64,000 bases of DNA. Origin: Myxococcus stipitatus (GTDB lineage: Bacteria; Myxococcota; Myxococcia; Myxococcales; Myxococcaceae). The notes below the pieces were generated by a model, which saw nothing but the letters and a program-made list of their open reading frames with translations, had not been told where the DNA came from and searched no databases. The stretch covers positions 6,136,001-6,200,000 of the forward strand of contig NZ_CP147913.1 in the NCBI RefSeq assembly GCF_037414475.1. The letters are read 5' to 3'. Numbering within the stretch: position 1 is the stretch's first letter; each line of letters starts with the position of its first letter. Positions 43,478 through 56,600 of the stretch are shown here, in pieces. The position numbers were made by a program, and so were the translations under genes.

Positions 43478-45052
43478 ATGAACGACGAACTGGAGCGAGC
43501 GCGCCGCGAAGTCCGTCCCGATACGCTGGCCTCGCTTCGGCGGCTGGACGCCGCGCTTCAGCGCGCGGAGGTCCGCTGGGAGGGGAAGACGGTTCGGGAG
43601 TGGCTTGCGCTGTATGTGGAGCCCCGGGGGCCTGTCGAGGCGCTGACGCATCTGCGCGAGGCGGGGTTGGGGGTTGTCGCGGCGCTGTTGGAGGCGCTGG
43701 AGGTCGGCCAGCCGAGGCGGTGGGGAGAGGCGGAGCATGAGCGCAGGCTCCTGTTGCTGGACCTCCTGGCGCAGGTCGACCCGGTGCCGACGGGGATTGT
43801 CCCCGCGTTGCTGGAGCTGATGGAGACGCCGGGTGCACGGGTGCGCAGGGCGACGCTCGCGTTGATGGCGAAGCTTGCGCCCCGGCCCACGAAGGCGGCG
43901 CTGCGAGGACTCTTCGCCTGTCTGGCGGACCGCGACGGCGAGGTCCGTGCTCGCGCGGCGCAAGTCCTCTCAAGGCTGGAGGGTCCAATCCCAGCAAGTG
44001 TGCGGGATGCGGTGCTCGAGAGGCTCACGGACTCGCAGCGATGGGTGAGGTGCTATGCGCTCGTGGCGCTCGGGAGGGTGACGCCGCCCGATGTCTCGCT
44101 GGCGGTGGTGTTGGAGGAGCAGGCCCAGCTCGACGATGACAATCGGACGGAGGCGCTGAGTGCGTTGCTCGCGCATGCGCCTGAGCGGGCGTTGCCATTG
44201 CTCATGGAGAATGCGCGGCGGGGGCTCTTGAGCACGGATGTGTGGGGAGCACCGCACGCCGCGGGTGTCCGTGCGTTGTGTGTGTTGCGAGCGCAGGGGC
44301 GGCACGCGGCCTCGGCTCTGGGCGATTTGAGGCGATTGAGGTCAGAGGTCAAGTCGCCGGTCTTCGTCGACGCGGCCATCGACGCCATCGTGCGTGATGA
44401 GCTTCGTTCACGGAGCCCCGCGCTCACGGGTGTCGGCGCGGTGTCTGCGCTCCAATCCCGGCTGCCCGCGCCGCTGAGCGACGCGGAGCGTCCCGTGGAC
44501 ACACTGGTTCGTTGGGCCGTAGCCTGCGCGGGGCAGGGGACGGCGGCGCGGGTGCGCATCGTGATTGCAGCCGCGCGCCGGGTCGTGGGGCTCTGGGATG
44601 TGGAGTACCCGGACAACGAATGGCCCCAGCGTGGACTCCAGGCATTGGAGAGCTGGGTTTGTGACTCGACGGAGGCAGCGGCGCGCCATGCTCGGCACGA
44701 GGCCAGCCTCTATCCCAGTCAACTGAGTGCACCGGCTGCGTTCGCCGCGGCGTGGGCCGTCACCCATGCCTCGCACTGCACGCCAGTGGAGGGACCGGTG
44801 GAGCCACATGAAAGCGACGTGGACGATGGAGCCTTGCGAGCCTGCCTCCACTCCGCGACCAAGGCACTGTCCACACTATCGGGAGACCTGGGGCCACTGG
44901 GAGGGAGCCAACGGGCACCGGATGGCGTCTCACCTTCGGAGTCAGTGCGCATCCTCCATCGCGCCATCCAGGAAGAGGTTCTCCCCTGGGCCCTTGGGAC
45001 GTGGGACCCGGTGGTGGACGTGCGGCGCGTGAGGAGCGAGCGCCATTCCTGA
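43478..45052 (+). CDS. HEAT-repeat-like helical protein
   Basis: 524 residues from the ATG at 43478. No signal peptide or membrane segment. The middle of the chain is a series of paired helices with HEAT/Armadillo spacing (TGIVPALLELMETPGARVRRATLALMAKLAP, LRGLFACLADRDGEVRARAAQVLSRLE, RDAVLERLTDSQRWVRCYALVALGRV). Such proteins act as protein-binding scaffolds. The C-terminal ~150 residues are less regular. Function unknown. It converges on the encapsulin operon with a shared terminator. Confidence 0.78.
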   Translation: MNDELERARREVRPDTLASLRRLDAALQRAEVRWEGKTVREWLALYVEPRGPVEALTHLREAGLGVVAALLEALEVGQPRRWGEAEHERRLLLLDLLAQVDPVPTGIVPALLELMETPGARVRRATLALMAKLAPRPTKAALRGLFACLADRDGEVRARAAQVLSRLEGPIPASVRDAVLERLTDSQRWVRCYALVALGRVTPPDVSLAVVLEEQAQLDDDNRTEALSALLAHAPERALPLLMENARRGLLSTDVWGAPHAAGVRALCVLRAQGRHAASALGDLRRLRSEVKSPVFVDAAIDAIVRDELRSRSPALTGVGAVSALQSRLPAPLSDAERPVDTLVRWAVACAGQGTAARVRIVIAAARRVVGLWDVEYPDNEWPQRGLQALESWVCDSTEAAARHARHEASLYPSQLSAPAAFAAAWAVTHASHCTPVEGPVEPHESDVDDGALRACLHSATKALSTLSGDLGPLGGSQRAPDGVSPSESVRILHRAIQEEVLPWALGTWDPVVDVRRVRSERHS

Positions 45053-45130
45053 CTCCGATGCGCCCATGGCGGGGCAAGCCATAGCCCGCACATCCGCGGC
45101 GATGCAGTGAAGCGCTCTCAGCCACATCAA

Positions 45131-45160
45131 GGAGCGGGCTCACCGTGGCGAGCCCGCTCC
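45131..45160. terminator. Bidirectional terminator, HEAT gene and encapsulin operon
   Basis: GGAGCGGGCTC (45131-45141) and GAGCCCGCTCC (45150-45160) pair perfectly over 11 bp around eight bases. It lies 13 bases after the stop of the second shell gene. Confidence 0.7.
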
Positions 45161-45173
45161 CAATCACATCACA

Positions 45174-46580
45174 TCAAACGCCGAGCTCGACGTTCTCGAG
45201 CACACCCAGCGCGTCCGGAACCAGGAGTGCCGCGGAGAAGTACGTGCTCACCAGATAGGACGAGATGGCCTTCTCGTTGATGCCCGTGAACCGCACGGAC
45301 ACGCCCGGCTCGACCTCGTCCTGGAGCCCCGTGCGGTGCAGGCCGATGACGCCCTGGTCCGCCTCACCCGTGCGCATCACGATGATGGAGCTCGTGCGCG
45401 ACTCGGTGATGGGAATCTTGTCGCACGGCAGGATGGGAACCCCGCGCCAGGACATGACCTTGCTGCCCTGCACGTCCACCACCGTCGGGTACAGCCCCCG
45501 GCGCGTGCACTCCCGGCCGAACGCCGCGATGGTGCGCGGGTGCGCCAGGAAGAAGCGCGACTTGCGGCGGCGGCTCAACAGCTCGTCCATGTCGTCCGGC
45601 GTCGGCGGGCCAGAACGCGTGTGGAGCCGCTGCTTCAGGTCCGCGTTGTGCAGCAGACCGAAGTCGCGGTTGTTGATGAGCTCGTACTCCTGCTGCTCCT
45701 TCAACGCCTCGATGGTCAGCCGGAGCTGCTGCTCCGTCTGGTTCATGGGGCCGTTGTAGAGGTCCGCGACGCGCGTGTGCACCCGGAGAATCGTCTGCGC
45801 GATGCTCAGCTCGTACTCGCGCGGCGCCAGCTCGTAGTCCACGAAGCCACCGAACAGCGTCGGCTCACCCGAGTGACCCGCCGCCATCGGAATCGCCGCC
45901 TGGCCCATCTTGTCCTGCGGCTTCTTCAGGCGCTCCTTGAACTTCTCCACGTGCGCCTGGAGCGCCGGGGACTGCTTGATGAGGTCCTCGAACACCTGCT
46001 GCGGCAGCATCAGCACCGTACACGGCGTCGTCGCCTTGACGGTGAACGCCCAGCGGTCATTGGACTCCACCACCGCCTGGTCGCCGAAGTGGTCGCCGTC
46101 ACCCAGCACGTCCAGCGTCAGCTCGTCGCCGTACTTGCCCTGGCCCAGCTTCTTCGCCTTGCCGTGGGCCATCAGCACCACGTGCTCGGCGGAAGCCCCC
46201 GCCGAGACGATGGCGTCGCCCGCCTTGAACTCCTTCTGCACGAAGCGGCTCGCCAGCGCGCGGAACACCGAGTCGTCGCCCTCGAAGCCGCGCAGCAGCG
46301 GCAGCTTCGCGAGCTCCTGGGGCGGCACCTCCACCTTGGCGCCGATGTTGCTGAAGTTGAGCCGGTCATCCCCCGCCGCGTAGCTCAGGCGCCGGTTGAC
46401 GCGATACACGCCGCCGGACACCTGCACCCACGGCAGCATGCGCAAGAGCCACCGCGGCGTGATGCCCTGCATCTGCGGCAGCGACTTGGTCGTCGTCGCC
46501 AGCTGCCGGGCGCCCGCCGTGCTCAAGCTCGTCGGCTGCAACTCCATTCCGCCACCGCCTGGATTCGTTGGATTCGTCAT
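45174..46580 (-). CDS. Family 2B encapsulin shell protein (second copy)
   Basis: 468 residues. Encapsulins are HK97-fold proteins that self-assemble into hollow shells. The N-arm (about 22-95; [29 protein letters not shown]) precedes a cyclic-nucleotide-binding-like domain (about 95-215; [47 protein letters not shown]), the insertion that defines family 2B. The HK97-type P and A domains follow ([72 protein letters not shown]). The ligand pocket lacks the usual RxA of cAMP sites. It begins 15 bases after the first shell gene and differs from it along the whole length, so the two could form a mixed shell. Confidence 0.93.
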   Translation of the reverse strand: MTNPTNPGGGGMELQPTSLSTAGARQLATTTKSLPQMQGITPRWLLRMLPWVQVSGGVYRVNRRLSYAAGDDRLNFSNIGAKVEVPPQELAKLPLLRGFEGDDSVFRALASRFVQKEFKAGDAIVSAGASAEHVVLMAHGKAKKLGQGKYGDELTLDVLGDGDHFGDQAVVESNDRWAFTVKATTPCTVLMLPQQVFEDLIKQSPALQAHVEKFKERLKKPQDKMGQAAIPMAAGHSGEPTLFGGFVDYELAPREYELSIAQTILRVHTRVADLYNGPMNQTEQQLRLTIEALKEQQEYELINNRDFGLLHNADLKQRLHTRSGPPTPDDMDELLSRRRKSRFFLAHPRTIAAFGRECTRRGLYPTVVDVQGSKVMSWRGVPILPCDKIPITESRTSSIIVMRTGEADQGVIGLHRTGLQDEVEPGVSVRFTGINEKAISSYLVSTYFSAALLVPDALGVLENVELGV

Positions 46581-46595
46581 GGTGTCAGGGCTCCG

Positions 46596-48005
46596 TTACT
46601 CCGAGCGGCCAAGCTCGACGCTCTCCAGGATGCCGAGCGCGTCCGGCACCAGGACGGCGGCGGAGAAGTAGGCGCTGACCAGGTAGTTGATGATGGCCTT
46701 CTCGTTGATGCCCATGAACCGGACGGAGAGGCTGGGCTCGATTTCGTCCGGGATGCCCGCCTGGTGCAGACCGACGACACCCTGGTTCTTCTCACCGGCG
46801 CGCATCAGCAGGATGGAGCTGGTGCGCGAGTCGGAGACGGGAATCTTGTTGCACGGGAAGATGGGGATGCCGCGCCAGGCGGGCACCATGTTGCCGTTCA
46901 TCTCCACGCTCGTCGGGTAGATGCCCCGGCGGTTGCACTCCTGGCCGAACGCGGCGATGGCGCGCGGGTGGGCCAGGAAGAAGGACGGGTCCTTCCACAC
47001 GGTGGAGAGCAGCTCGTCCATGTCGTCCGGCGTCGGCGGGCCCGAGCGCGTGTGGATGCGCTGCTTCAGGTCCGCGTTGTGCAGCAGGCCGAAGTCGCGG
47101 TTGTTGATGAGCTCGTGCTCCTTGCGCTCCTTGAGCGCCTCCACCGTCAGACGCAGCTGCTGCTCCGTCTGGTTCATGGGCTCGTTGAACAGGTCCGCGA
47201 CGCGGCTGTGGACCTGGAGCACCGTCTGCACCACGCTCAGCTCGTACTCGCGGGGGGACGTCTCGTAGTCCACGTACGTGCCCGGCAGCACCGGCTCACC
47301 CGAGTGACCGGACGCCAGCTCGATGGCGGCCTGGCCGGAGGTGTCCTGCTTCTTCTTCGAGAGCGCCTTGAACTGCTCGATGTGCTTCTTGAGGGTGGGC
47401 GACTGGTCCACCACCGCCTCGAACGCGCTCTGCTGGAGCACCAGCACCGTGCAGGGCGTGACGGCCTTGGCCGTGAACTGCCAGTAGTCCTGCGACTCCA
47501 GCAGCGCCTGGTAGCTGTAGTGGTCGCCGTCGGCGAGCACGCCCAGCACCGTCTGGTCGCCGTACTTGCCCGCCCCAATCTTGTTCACCTTGCCGTGGGC
47601 GATGAGGACGATGCTGTCGGCCTCCTTGCCCTTCTCGGTGATGACGTCGCCCGCCTTGTACTCCTTCTGCTCGAAGCGGTTGGCCAGGGCCTGGAGCGCG
47701 TCCACGTCGTCGAACCCGCGCAGCAGCGGCAGCTCACACAGCTCCTGTGGGATGACGTGAACCTTGGCGCCCGTGGTGGAGAACGTCACCCGGCCATCGC
47801 CCACCGCGTAGCTCAGGCGGCGGTTGACGCGGTACACGCCACCGGAGACCTGCACCCACGGCAGCAGCTTGATGAGCCACCGCGAGGAGATACCCTGCAT
47901 CTGCGGCACGGACTTGGTCGTCGTCGCCAGCTGGCGCGCCGCCGCCGTACCCAGGCTCAACTGCGAGTGCTCCGCTGCGTTGTCCGGCTTCATCGAGTTC
48001 GCCAT
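46596..48005 (-). CDS. Family 2B encapsulin shell protein (first copy)
   Basis: 469 residues, AAGG 7 bases before the ATG. Same domain order as the downstream copy: N-arm ([29 protein letters not shown]), inserted cyclic-nucleotide-binding-like domain (about 97-215; [35 protein letters not shown]), then the HK97 shell domains ([74 protein letters not shown]). It lies 58 bp after the geosmin synthase, the cargo type known for family 2B. Tandem, diverged shell genes with a terpene cyclase are the hallmark of a two-component nanocompartment. Confidence 0.94.
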   Translation of the reverse strand: MANSMKPDNAAEHSQLSLGTAAARQLATTTKSVPQMQGISSRWLIKLLPWVQVSGGVYRVNRRLSYAVGDGRVTFSTTGAKVHVIPQELCELPLLRGFDDVDALQALANRFEQKEYKAGDVITEKGKEADSIVLIAHGKVNKIGAGKYGDQTVLGVLADGDHYSYQALLESQDYWQFTAKAVTPCTVLVLQQSAFEAVVDQSPTLKKHIEQFKALSKKKQDTSGQAAIELASGHSGEPVLPGTYVDYETSPREYELSVVQTVLQVHSRVADLFNEPMNQTEQQLRLTVEALKERKEHELINNRDFGLLHNADLKQRIHTRSGPPTPDDMDELLSTVWKDPSFFLAHPRAIAAFGQECNRRGIYPTSVEMNGNMVPAWRGIPIFPCNKIPVSDSRTSSILLMRAGEKNQGVVGLHQAGIPDEIEPSLSVRFMGINEKAIINYLVSAYFSAAVLVPDALGILESVELGRSE

Positions 48006-48063
48006 GAGAACACCTTGTCTTTCAGTGGAAAGGGGTTGGAGTCAGGAATGAGGTGAGAGGAAT

Positions 48064-50688
<2,625 letters not shown>

Positions 50689-51162
50689 ATGAGCAACAGG
50701 AGTGAAGCATCTGGTCGCTTCGAGGTGCTGGGCGAGAACGGGTTCGTGGTCTCGGATGATGCGGCCCGTATCGACCTGGATGTCGTGCATGGATACCTGA
50801 CGCGCTCGTATTGGAGCGAGGGTATCTCCCGGGCCACGGTGGAGCGGGCGTGCCGGCACTCATTGGTCTTGGGCGTGTATTCGGCGGACGGGGCTCAGGT
50901 GGGCTTCGCGCGTGTCATCACGGACCGGACGTCGTTTGCCTATCTCTGCGACGTCTTCGTCCTGGAGTCACATCGGGGGAAGGGATTGAGCAAGTGGCTG
51001 ATGGAGGTCCTCCTGGCTCATCCGGACCTCCAGGGGCTGCGACGCTTCTCGCTCGTCACCAAGGATGCCCATGGGTTGTATGCGCAGTATGGGTTCACGC
51101 CGCTGAAGAATCCGGGGGGATACATGGAGCGGCACGACCCGGACGTCTACCGCCGGAGGTGA
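50689..51162 (+). CDS. GNAT family N-acetyltransferase
   Basis: 157 residues from the ATG at 50689, with AGGAGG 10 bases upstream. It has the standard order of the small GNAT enzymes: LTRSYWSEGISRATVERACRHS, LVLGVYSADGAQVGFARVITD, LCDVFVLESHRGKGLSKWLMEVLLAHP (acetyl-CoA loop RGKGLS) and TKDAHGLYAQYGFTPL. Substrate unknown. It is divergent from the geosmin operon, and nothing ties the two functionally. Confidence 0.88.
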   Translation: MSNRSEASGRFEVLGENGFVVSDDAARIDLDVVHGYLTRSYWSEGISRATVERACRHSLVLGVYSADGAQVGFARVITDRTSFAYLCDVFVLESHRGKGLSKWLMEVLLAHPDLQGLRRFSLVTKDAHGLYAQYGFTPLKNPGGYMERHDPDVYRRR

Positions 51163-51230
51163 GGTCGGGCGCACTCGCGTGACTCATGTGGGGAGCAGCC
51201 GGGCTATCCTCGGTGGGACGAGGAGCGGCC

Positions 51231-52682
51231 ATGGCGAATGGACATCGGCGGGGCGGTGGCCCCGGCCGCAGCGAGGAGACGCGAATCGCCCCCGAGGATG
51301 AGGAGGCCACGGGGGACATTCCGGACTTCCATCCCGAGGAGACGCGAGTGGCGCCGCCGGACCCGGCCGAGGCCGGCGTGGATGACTGGCGCGAGGGCTC
51401 CGACTCGGACGCACGGGGACAGGAGGACATCGTCACGGATGCGCGAGGCGCTGGCCGGTCTCGTCCTGTCGGCATGGGGGCTGTCCGGCGAGGCGCCGAG
51501 GTGGCCGTTCCGGAGCGTGGCGCGGGAGGGGGCGCTCGGGGAAGGAGCGTGGCTGCGTCACCGTGGGATGAGGACGAGCAGACCGCCGCCATGGTGATTC
51601 CAGGAGGGGCGGGGGCCCGGCGCTCCGGCCCGGGTGGGAATGCTGAGGACGCGCCGCCGCCCTTCGCCACGGAGGTGCGTGGCGGCGCCAACGCCAAGGC
51701 AGGACGCGGCGCCGATGATGCGCTCCCACCTTTCGCCACGGAGGTGCGTGGCGGCGCCAACGCCAAGGCAGGACGCGGCGCCGATGATGCGCTCCCACCT
51801 TTCGCCACGGAGGTGCGTGGCGGCGCCAACGCCAAGGCAGGACGCGGCGCCGATGATGCGCTCCCGCCCTTCGCCACGGAGGTGCGTGGCGGCGCCAACG
51901 CCAAGGCAGGACGCGGCGCCGATGATGCACTGCCCCCTTTCGCCACCGAGGTCCGGGGGGGCGGAGCTCCCGCGACGGAGGTTCGCGGAGCCTCGGGCAA
52001 CGCGCCCACGGGGACCCGCGCTGGCGCCGAGAAGGCGGGGAACTGGCTGACACGCGGCGGAGAGAAGCCCCCTTCAGGCGGGCTCACGGCGGGGGTCGTC
52101 AGGCTCAGCCCGCTGGAGCCCGCGAACGGAAAAATCGCCGCCGCCGAGGAGAGTGGCCCCGCGCTGCGGACGATGTTCGCCAGTCACTCCGCCCTCCTCG
52201 CGGAGCAGCTTCGCGACGCGCTCGCGAAGAAGATGTACGGCCGAGGTCCGCACCGGGTGCTGCGCATCGACGAGCCCGAGGGCCCCAGCACCGCCGGCGG
52301 CAAGCTGGCCCGTCAAGCCATCTCCCTGGTGCCTCGCAAGGGCGAGGGCCCTTCCCTCATGTGCGGTTGGGTCGACGTCGCCAGACGCGAAGCCCAGCTC
52401 CGCGCCTACGACGGCGTCGCGCGCCGCTACGAGGCCCACCACGGTGAACCGCTGGAGCTCCAGCCCGAGGAGTACGAGCGCTTCCTGACCGACGTCGAGG
52501 ACGCGCTCATCAAGGCCGTCATCAAGGTCCGGCTCCTCATCCCCGAGGAACAGCCCACCCCAGGAGCGGCGACACCCGCCGCGAAGGCCCGCGCCAAAGG
52601 CGGTCTCCCCTGGCCGCTGGTGCTGCTGCTTTTGGGCGCAGCCTTCGCCTTGGGCCTCTTCGTGGGCCGCACTCCCGGCTGA
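51231..52682 (+). CDS. Repeat-containing tail-anchored protein
   Basis: 483 residues from the ATG at 51231, with GAGGAG 6 bases upstream. The N-terminal half is disordered, acidic then Gly/Ala/Arg-rich, and holds four near-perfect 23-residue repeats (core PPFATEVRGGANAKAGRG) and a degenerate fifth. A folded domain follows (about 300-445; MFASHSALLAEQLRDALAKKMYGRGPHRVLRID, MCGWVDVARREAQLRAYDGVARRYEAHHGEPLELQPEEYERFL). One membrane helix (PLVLLLLGAAFALGLFVG) sits 5 residues from the C-terminus, as in tail-anchored proteins. Family not recognised. The repeat looks like Thr-centred phosphorylation or protein-docking motifs; this is inference. Confidence 0.75.
   Translation: MANGHRRGGGPGRSEETRIAPEDEEATGDIPDFHPEETRVAPPDPAEAGVDDWREGSDSDARGQEDIVTDARGAGRSRPVGMGAVRRGAEVAVPERGAGGGARGRSVAASPWDEDEQTAAMVIPGGAGARRSGPGGNAEDAPPPFATEVRGGANAKAGRGADDALPPFATEVRGGANAKAGRGADDALPPFATEVRGGANAKAGRGADDALPPFATEVRGGANAKAGRGADDALPPFATEVRGGGAPATEVRGASGNAPTGTRAGAEKAGNWLTRGGEKPPSGGLTAGVVRLSPLEPANGKIAAAEESGPALRTMFASHSALLAEQLRDALAKKMYGRGPHRVLRIDEPEGPSTAGGKLARQAISLVPRKGEGPSLMCGWVDVARREAQLRAYDGVARRYEAHHGEPLELQPEEYERFLTDVEDALIKAVIKVRLLIPEEQPTPGAATPAAKARAKGGLPWPLVLLLLGAAFALGLFVGRTPG
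51663..51938 (+). repeat. Four tandem 69-bp coding repeats
   Basis: Units start at 51663, 51732, 51801 and 51870, and a partial fifth starts at 51939. The copies are almost identical at the base level, including third codon positions, which points to recent amplification or ongoing copy-number change. Each unit encodes 23 residues, so the frame is kept. Confidence 0.95.
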
Positions 52683-52781
52683 CGCGCAGCCCCCGGAAAC
52701 GACAGCGCCCCCGGTCGAGGCCCCGAGGCCCACGACGCGGAGGCGCTGAATGGAACAACGCCGCGAGGCGCTATCCCCGTA

Positions 52782-53432
52782 TCACGGCGTGGGCTGCGCG
52801 ACGGCCGGCTGAGTCCCCGCGGCGGCCTGCTCGGCGGCGGCCTTCTCCGCGGCGGCCTTCTCCTCGGCCAGGCGCGCGGCCTCGGCCTCGGCGCGCTTCT
52901 TCGTCTCGGCCTCCACCACCGTCTTCATGTTGGCCAGGCCGGACTCGAAGTCCTTGCCCAGCAGCTTGTCCATGTCCATGAGCAGCGAGAACGCCTTGCT
53001 GACGAAGTTGTTGTTGCCGCTCATCGCCCACGTCACCTCGGTGCCACCCTCCACGGGCTTGAAGGTGAAGGTCGACGTGTTGGTCACCGTGAACGGCTTG
53101 ATGAACTCCAGCTTGATGCGGACGAACTCGGTCGGCCGGCTCTCCTCGATGGTCATCCGGCCTTCGCCCACCTGGTCATTGCCTGTCCAGTAGTAGACAG
53201 CTCCGGTGCCGGACTCCGCGCCGGAGAACGTCATCTTCACGTTGGGGTCCAACCGGGCCCAGGGCGACCACGCGCTCCACAGATGAAAGTCATTCACCTG
53301 CGCGAAGACGAGGTCCGCGGACGCGGGCAGCGTCGCGCTGCGCTGGATGGTGAACTCCGAGGGGCGCGAGGCGATGACGCCCACGAGGATGAGGATGACG
53401 GCGGCCAGGCCGACGAGAATCTTCTTGAGCAT
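52782..53432 (-). CDS. Membrane-anchored SRPBCC-fold protein
   Basis: 216 residues from the ATG at 53432, with AAGGA 7 bases upstream. One N-terminal membrane helix (about 4-21), then a polyketide-cyclase/SRPBCC domain (about 28-172): FTIQRSATLPASADLVFAQVNDFHLWSAWSPWARLDPNVKMTFSG, GRMTIEESRPTEFVRIKLEFIKPF, TEVTWAMSGNNNF. A Lys/Glu/Ala helical tail rich in AAAEKAA ends the protein. The family binds hydrophobic ligands; no ligand is suggested here. Confidence 0.85.
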   Translation of the reverse strand: MLKKILVGLAAVILILVGVIASRPSEFTIQRSATLPASADLVFAQVNDFHLWSAWSPWARLDPNVKMTFSGAESGTGAVYYWTGNDQVGEGRMTIEESRPTEFVRIKLEFIKPFTVTNTSTFTFKPVEGGTEVTWAMSGNNNFVSKAFSLLMDMDKLLGKDFESGLANMKTVVEAETKKRAEAEAARLAEEKAAAEKAAAEQAAAGTQPAVAQPTP

Positions 53433-53565
53433 GGGGTGTGTCCTTGTTCGGGCGGCTGCCAGCAGGGCGCCAGCCCGTGGCGCGTCATAGAGGCTGCGGG
53501 CCATCCGACACAAGGCACCCCCTGTCGGAGATGGAACCTCCTGGGTCCATCGGTGGTGAAACGAA

Positions 53566-53598
53566 GGGGCTCGACATGGACGCGCCGTGTCGAGCCCC
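53566..53598 (-). terminator. Hairpin after the DUF4082 gene
   Basis: GGGGCTCGACA (53566-53576) pairs perfectly with TGTCGAGCCCC (53588-53598), 11 bp with an 11-base loop, 36 bases after the stop of the minus-strand gene. Confidence 0.6.
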
Positions 53599-53634
53599 TC
53601 GCGTCACTCACCCCCCGGAGTGGGGCGAGTGCAC

Positions 53635-56600
53635 TCAGTGGTAGGTGGCCGTGTAGTTGCCGGCCTGCGCGCCGTCGACGAAGACGAAGTCCACGCCCTT
53701 GATGGTTCGAGTCACCGTGGTGACGGGCGCACCCGCGTGGGTGACGGACGACAAGGTGAGACCCGTCGTGGTGCGCGTGGGCACCATGAGGGACAGGTTT
53801 CTCGCGGGGCTCGTCACGGTGAAGGTGAGCACGGTGCCGGTGAAGCCCAGGGCGGACACCTGCGTGGCCTCGCGCGCGTCGAGCCAGTCGAGCAACTGCT
53901 TCGCGGTGATGACCGGCACACCGTCGCGCCGGGCGGAAGCGATGATGGCGGTGGAGCCCGAAGAGGGGTGCTGGTCCACGTGCATGTTGGCGGTGAAGGC
54001 GCCGTAGTAGCCCTTCGTGTCCAGCGCGTTGGCGAGCAGCGTGTCGATGTGCAGCGGATACGACTGGCCGGACTCGTCCGTCATCTGAGTGGCCAACTGG
54101 TAGACGTCCAGCGGTGTACCGTCCACGTCCGCGAAGCGCATGGCCAGGCCGGAGCCGGTGAACAGTCCCGGGCGGTCCTGCACCCAGGAGTCGGGCCAGT
54201 AGTAGTAGTTGGTGTCCAGGCGGATGCCATGCAGCCGCGACACCTTGGGCTGGGTGGCCCAGTCGCTGAACGCGATGCAGTGGGTGCGGTTGGAGACGGG
54301 CGAGGGGATGGCGGGGTAGGTCTGCGCGAAGCTCGCGAGCTGGGGCGTGAAGAAGCTCGGGTCCAGCGAGGTGGCCGAGTAGTCATCGCAGTTCGTGTTG
54401 ATGTGCAGCGCGTACTCGAAGCCCTGGGCTACGTAGGCGTTGGCCTGGGTGGCCGTCAGTCCGCCCACGTAGTCGTAGACGGTGCCGCGGATGCACTCCC
54501 AGTCGTCCACGCTGCAGCCGCTGGGGCTGTCGGCCAGGTATTGATTCAAGCGCTGCGTAGTGCCGCCGCCGGGGTGTCCATCCCCCGTCATCACCACCAC
54601 GGCCTTGTGCGAGCGCGGGAAGTACCAGAGCCGGGGCAGCGGGATGCTGCTCGTCTGATGGAGCACGTTGGCCAGCAGGCGCTGCTGCTCGTCCGCCTGG
54701 GGAATCTGGACCTTGCCCAGGTTGACCCAGTCCGGCTGCGGGTCGAAGGACGCGTTGCCGTAGAACATGTCGCTGGCGCGGGCCTTGGGGCCGATGCTGG
54801 AGCCGTCCCGGTTCTGTCCCTGCCAGGCCGGGTTGCCCTGCCGGGTGAGGACGACGGAGCGGGCCAGGTCATACATGAACGCGGTGGCGGTGCCGCTGCC
54901 CACGGCGCGCTGGCTGATGGCGGCGTAGGGCGTGGCGGTGGTGGCGTTCGAGTAGAGCGTGGCCACGGCGCGCGTGCCGCTGGTCAGGGTGCGCTGGTCG
55001 GCGGGGCCGTGGTACTGCATCGTCTCCGGGGTGATGCCCGTGCCGGGGGCCTGTGAGGCATTGACGAGCAGATAGCCGTTGGCGAGTGTGCCCTGAGAGG
55101 GATTGAGGCCCAGCAGTGATTCCAGGTTGGAGGAGGGGCGCAGGGCGATGAGGCTGCCGCCCGCGTTGACCCAGTTCGTGATGAGCGTCACCTGGTTCGC
55201 CCCGAGCGTCTGCTCCCCCAGCACCAGCACCTTGTAGTCATTGAGGGACACGCTGACGCCCAGGTTGCCCGCGTCGGTGGTGGCGTAGGTGGCGATGCCT
55301 TCCGCCTCCAGGATTTCGCGCACGTAGTCGGTGAAGGGATTGCCCGGCGCGGTGGCCACGAGCACGGGGCCCGCGCCATGGAGGCCGGGGCGCGGAGGCG
55401 GGCCCAGCGTCTCGAAGACGACGTCCACCCAGTAGTTGGTGTCCTGGTGGGTGCTGCTGGGGAACGTGGACGAGGCGCCGTAGGTGTAGACGCCGTTGCC
55501 GCCGCTGGTGGTGCCGGGCAGGGCGCGAAGCGGCGGGGCATTCACGCCGTTGGCCAGCCCGCCGTTCGTGTAGGAATAGCCGCCCTGCGGCGCGAAGTAC
55601 GACGCGACGTAGGTGGTGCCCGCGGTGATGTCGACTGGAGACGCGAACGTCACCTCCTGCCAGCCGAAGGTCGTCTCGTTCGTGAAGGTGGCCGTGGCCA
55701 GGGGCTGGCCCGTGGCGCTCCACAAGTTGCCCACGTGGGTGCCTCCGTTGCCGCTGCCCTTGTAGAAGCGCACGCCCTTGACGCGGCCATCCACGTCCGC
55801 GCGGAACTTCACGCCCAGCTCCACGGCGGCGCTCTCATTGGCGGTGGGCGTGGCCGGCACATCGGTGGGGGCGAAGATGCGGAAGGTGTTGCCCGGAGGC
55901 TGCGTCGGCGGAGGCGCACCCGTGGCCTGGAAGACGACGTCCACCCAGTAGTTGGAGTTGCCGAAGCTGTTGATGGGGAACGTGCCCGCGGGGCCATAGC
56001 TGAAGATGCCGTTGCCGCCGCTGGTGCTGCCCGGCAGGGCGAAGAGCGGAGGCGCGTCCTGGCCCGTGGCCAGCCCCCCGTTGTCGAAGGCATAGGCGCC
56101 CACGGGCGCGTGGTACGAGACGACGTGTGTCGTGTTGGCGGGGATGGGGATGGGCGTCGTGAAGAGCACCTCCTGCCAGCCGGAGGCCGTCTCGCTCGTG
56201 AAGGTGGCGGAGGCCAGCCGCTGCCCGTTGACGCTCCACAGGCTGCCCACGTGGGTGCCCGTGTTGGCGGCGCCCTTGTAGAAGCGCACGCCCATCACGT
56301 TGCCGCTCACGCTGGTCTTGAACTTCACACCCAGCTCCACCGCGACGGAGTCATTCGTCACGGATGGAACGGCGGGCGTGGCGGTCGGCGGCCACATCGT
56401 CACCGGGGCGGCGGGACGGAAGACCACGTCCACCCAGTAGTTGGCGTTGGCGAAGCTGCCGAGGGGGAAGGTGCCGGCCGGGCCATAACCGAAGACGCCG
56501 TTGCCGTCGGGAATCCCCGGGAGCGCGTGAAGGGGCGGCGAGTCCACCGCCGCCGTCAAGCCGCCGCTGGTGAAGCCATAGCTCCCCACGGGCGCGTGAT

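Noticed and set aside
45336-48056. A 906-codon open frame antisense to the two encapsulin genes
   Set aside because: It is rich in Arg, His and Leu with no domain, and it mirrors the codon pattern of the shell genes on the other strand. Such frames arise from third-position GC.
51663-51938. CRISPR array
   Set aside because: The repeat units are directly adjacent with no spacers and translate in frame inside a gene.
52683-52781. Terminator between the repeat protein and SRPBCC genes
   Set aside because: CAGCGCC and GGCGCTG could pair but only over 7 bp with a long loop; not convincing.
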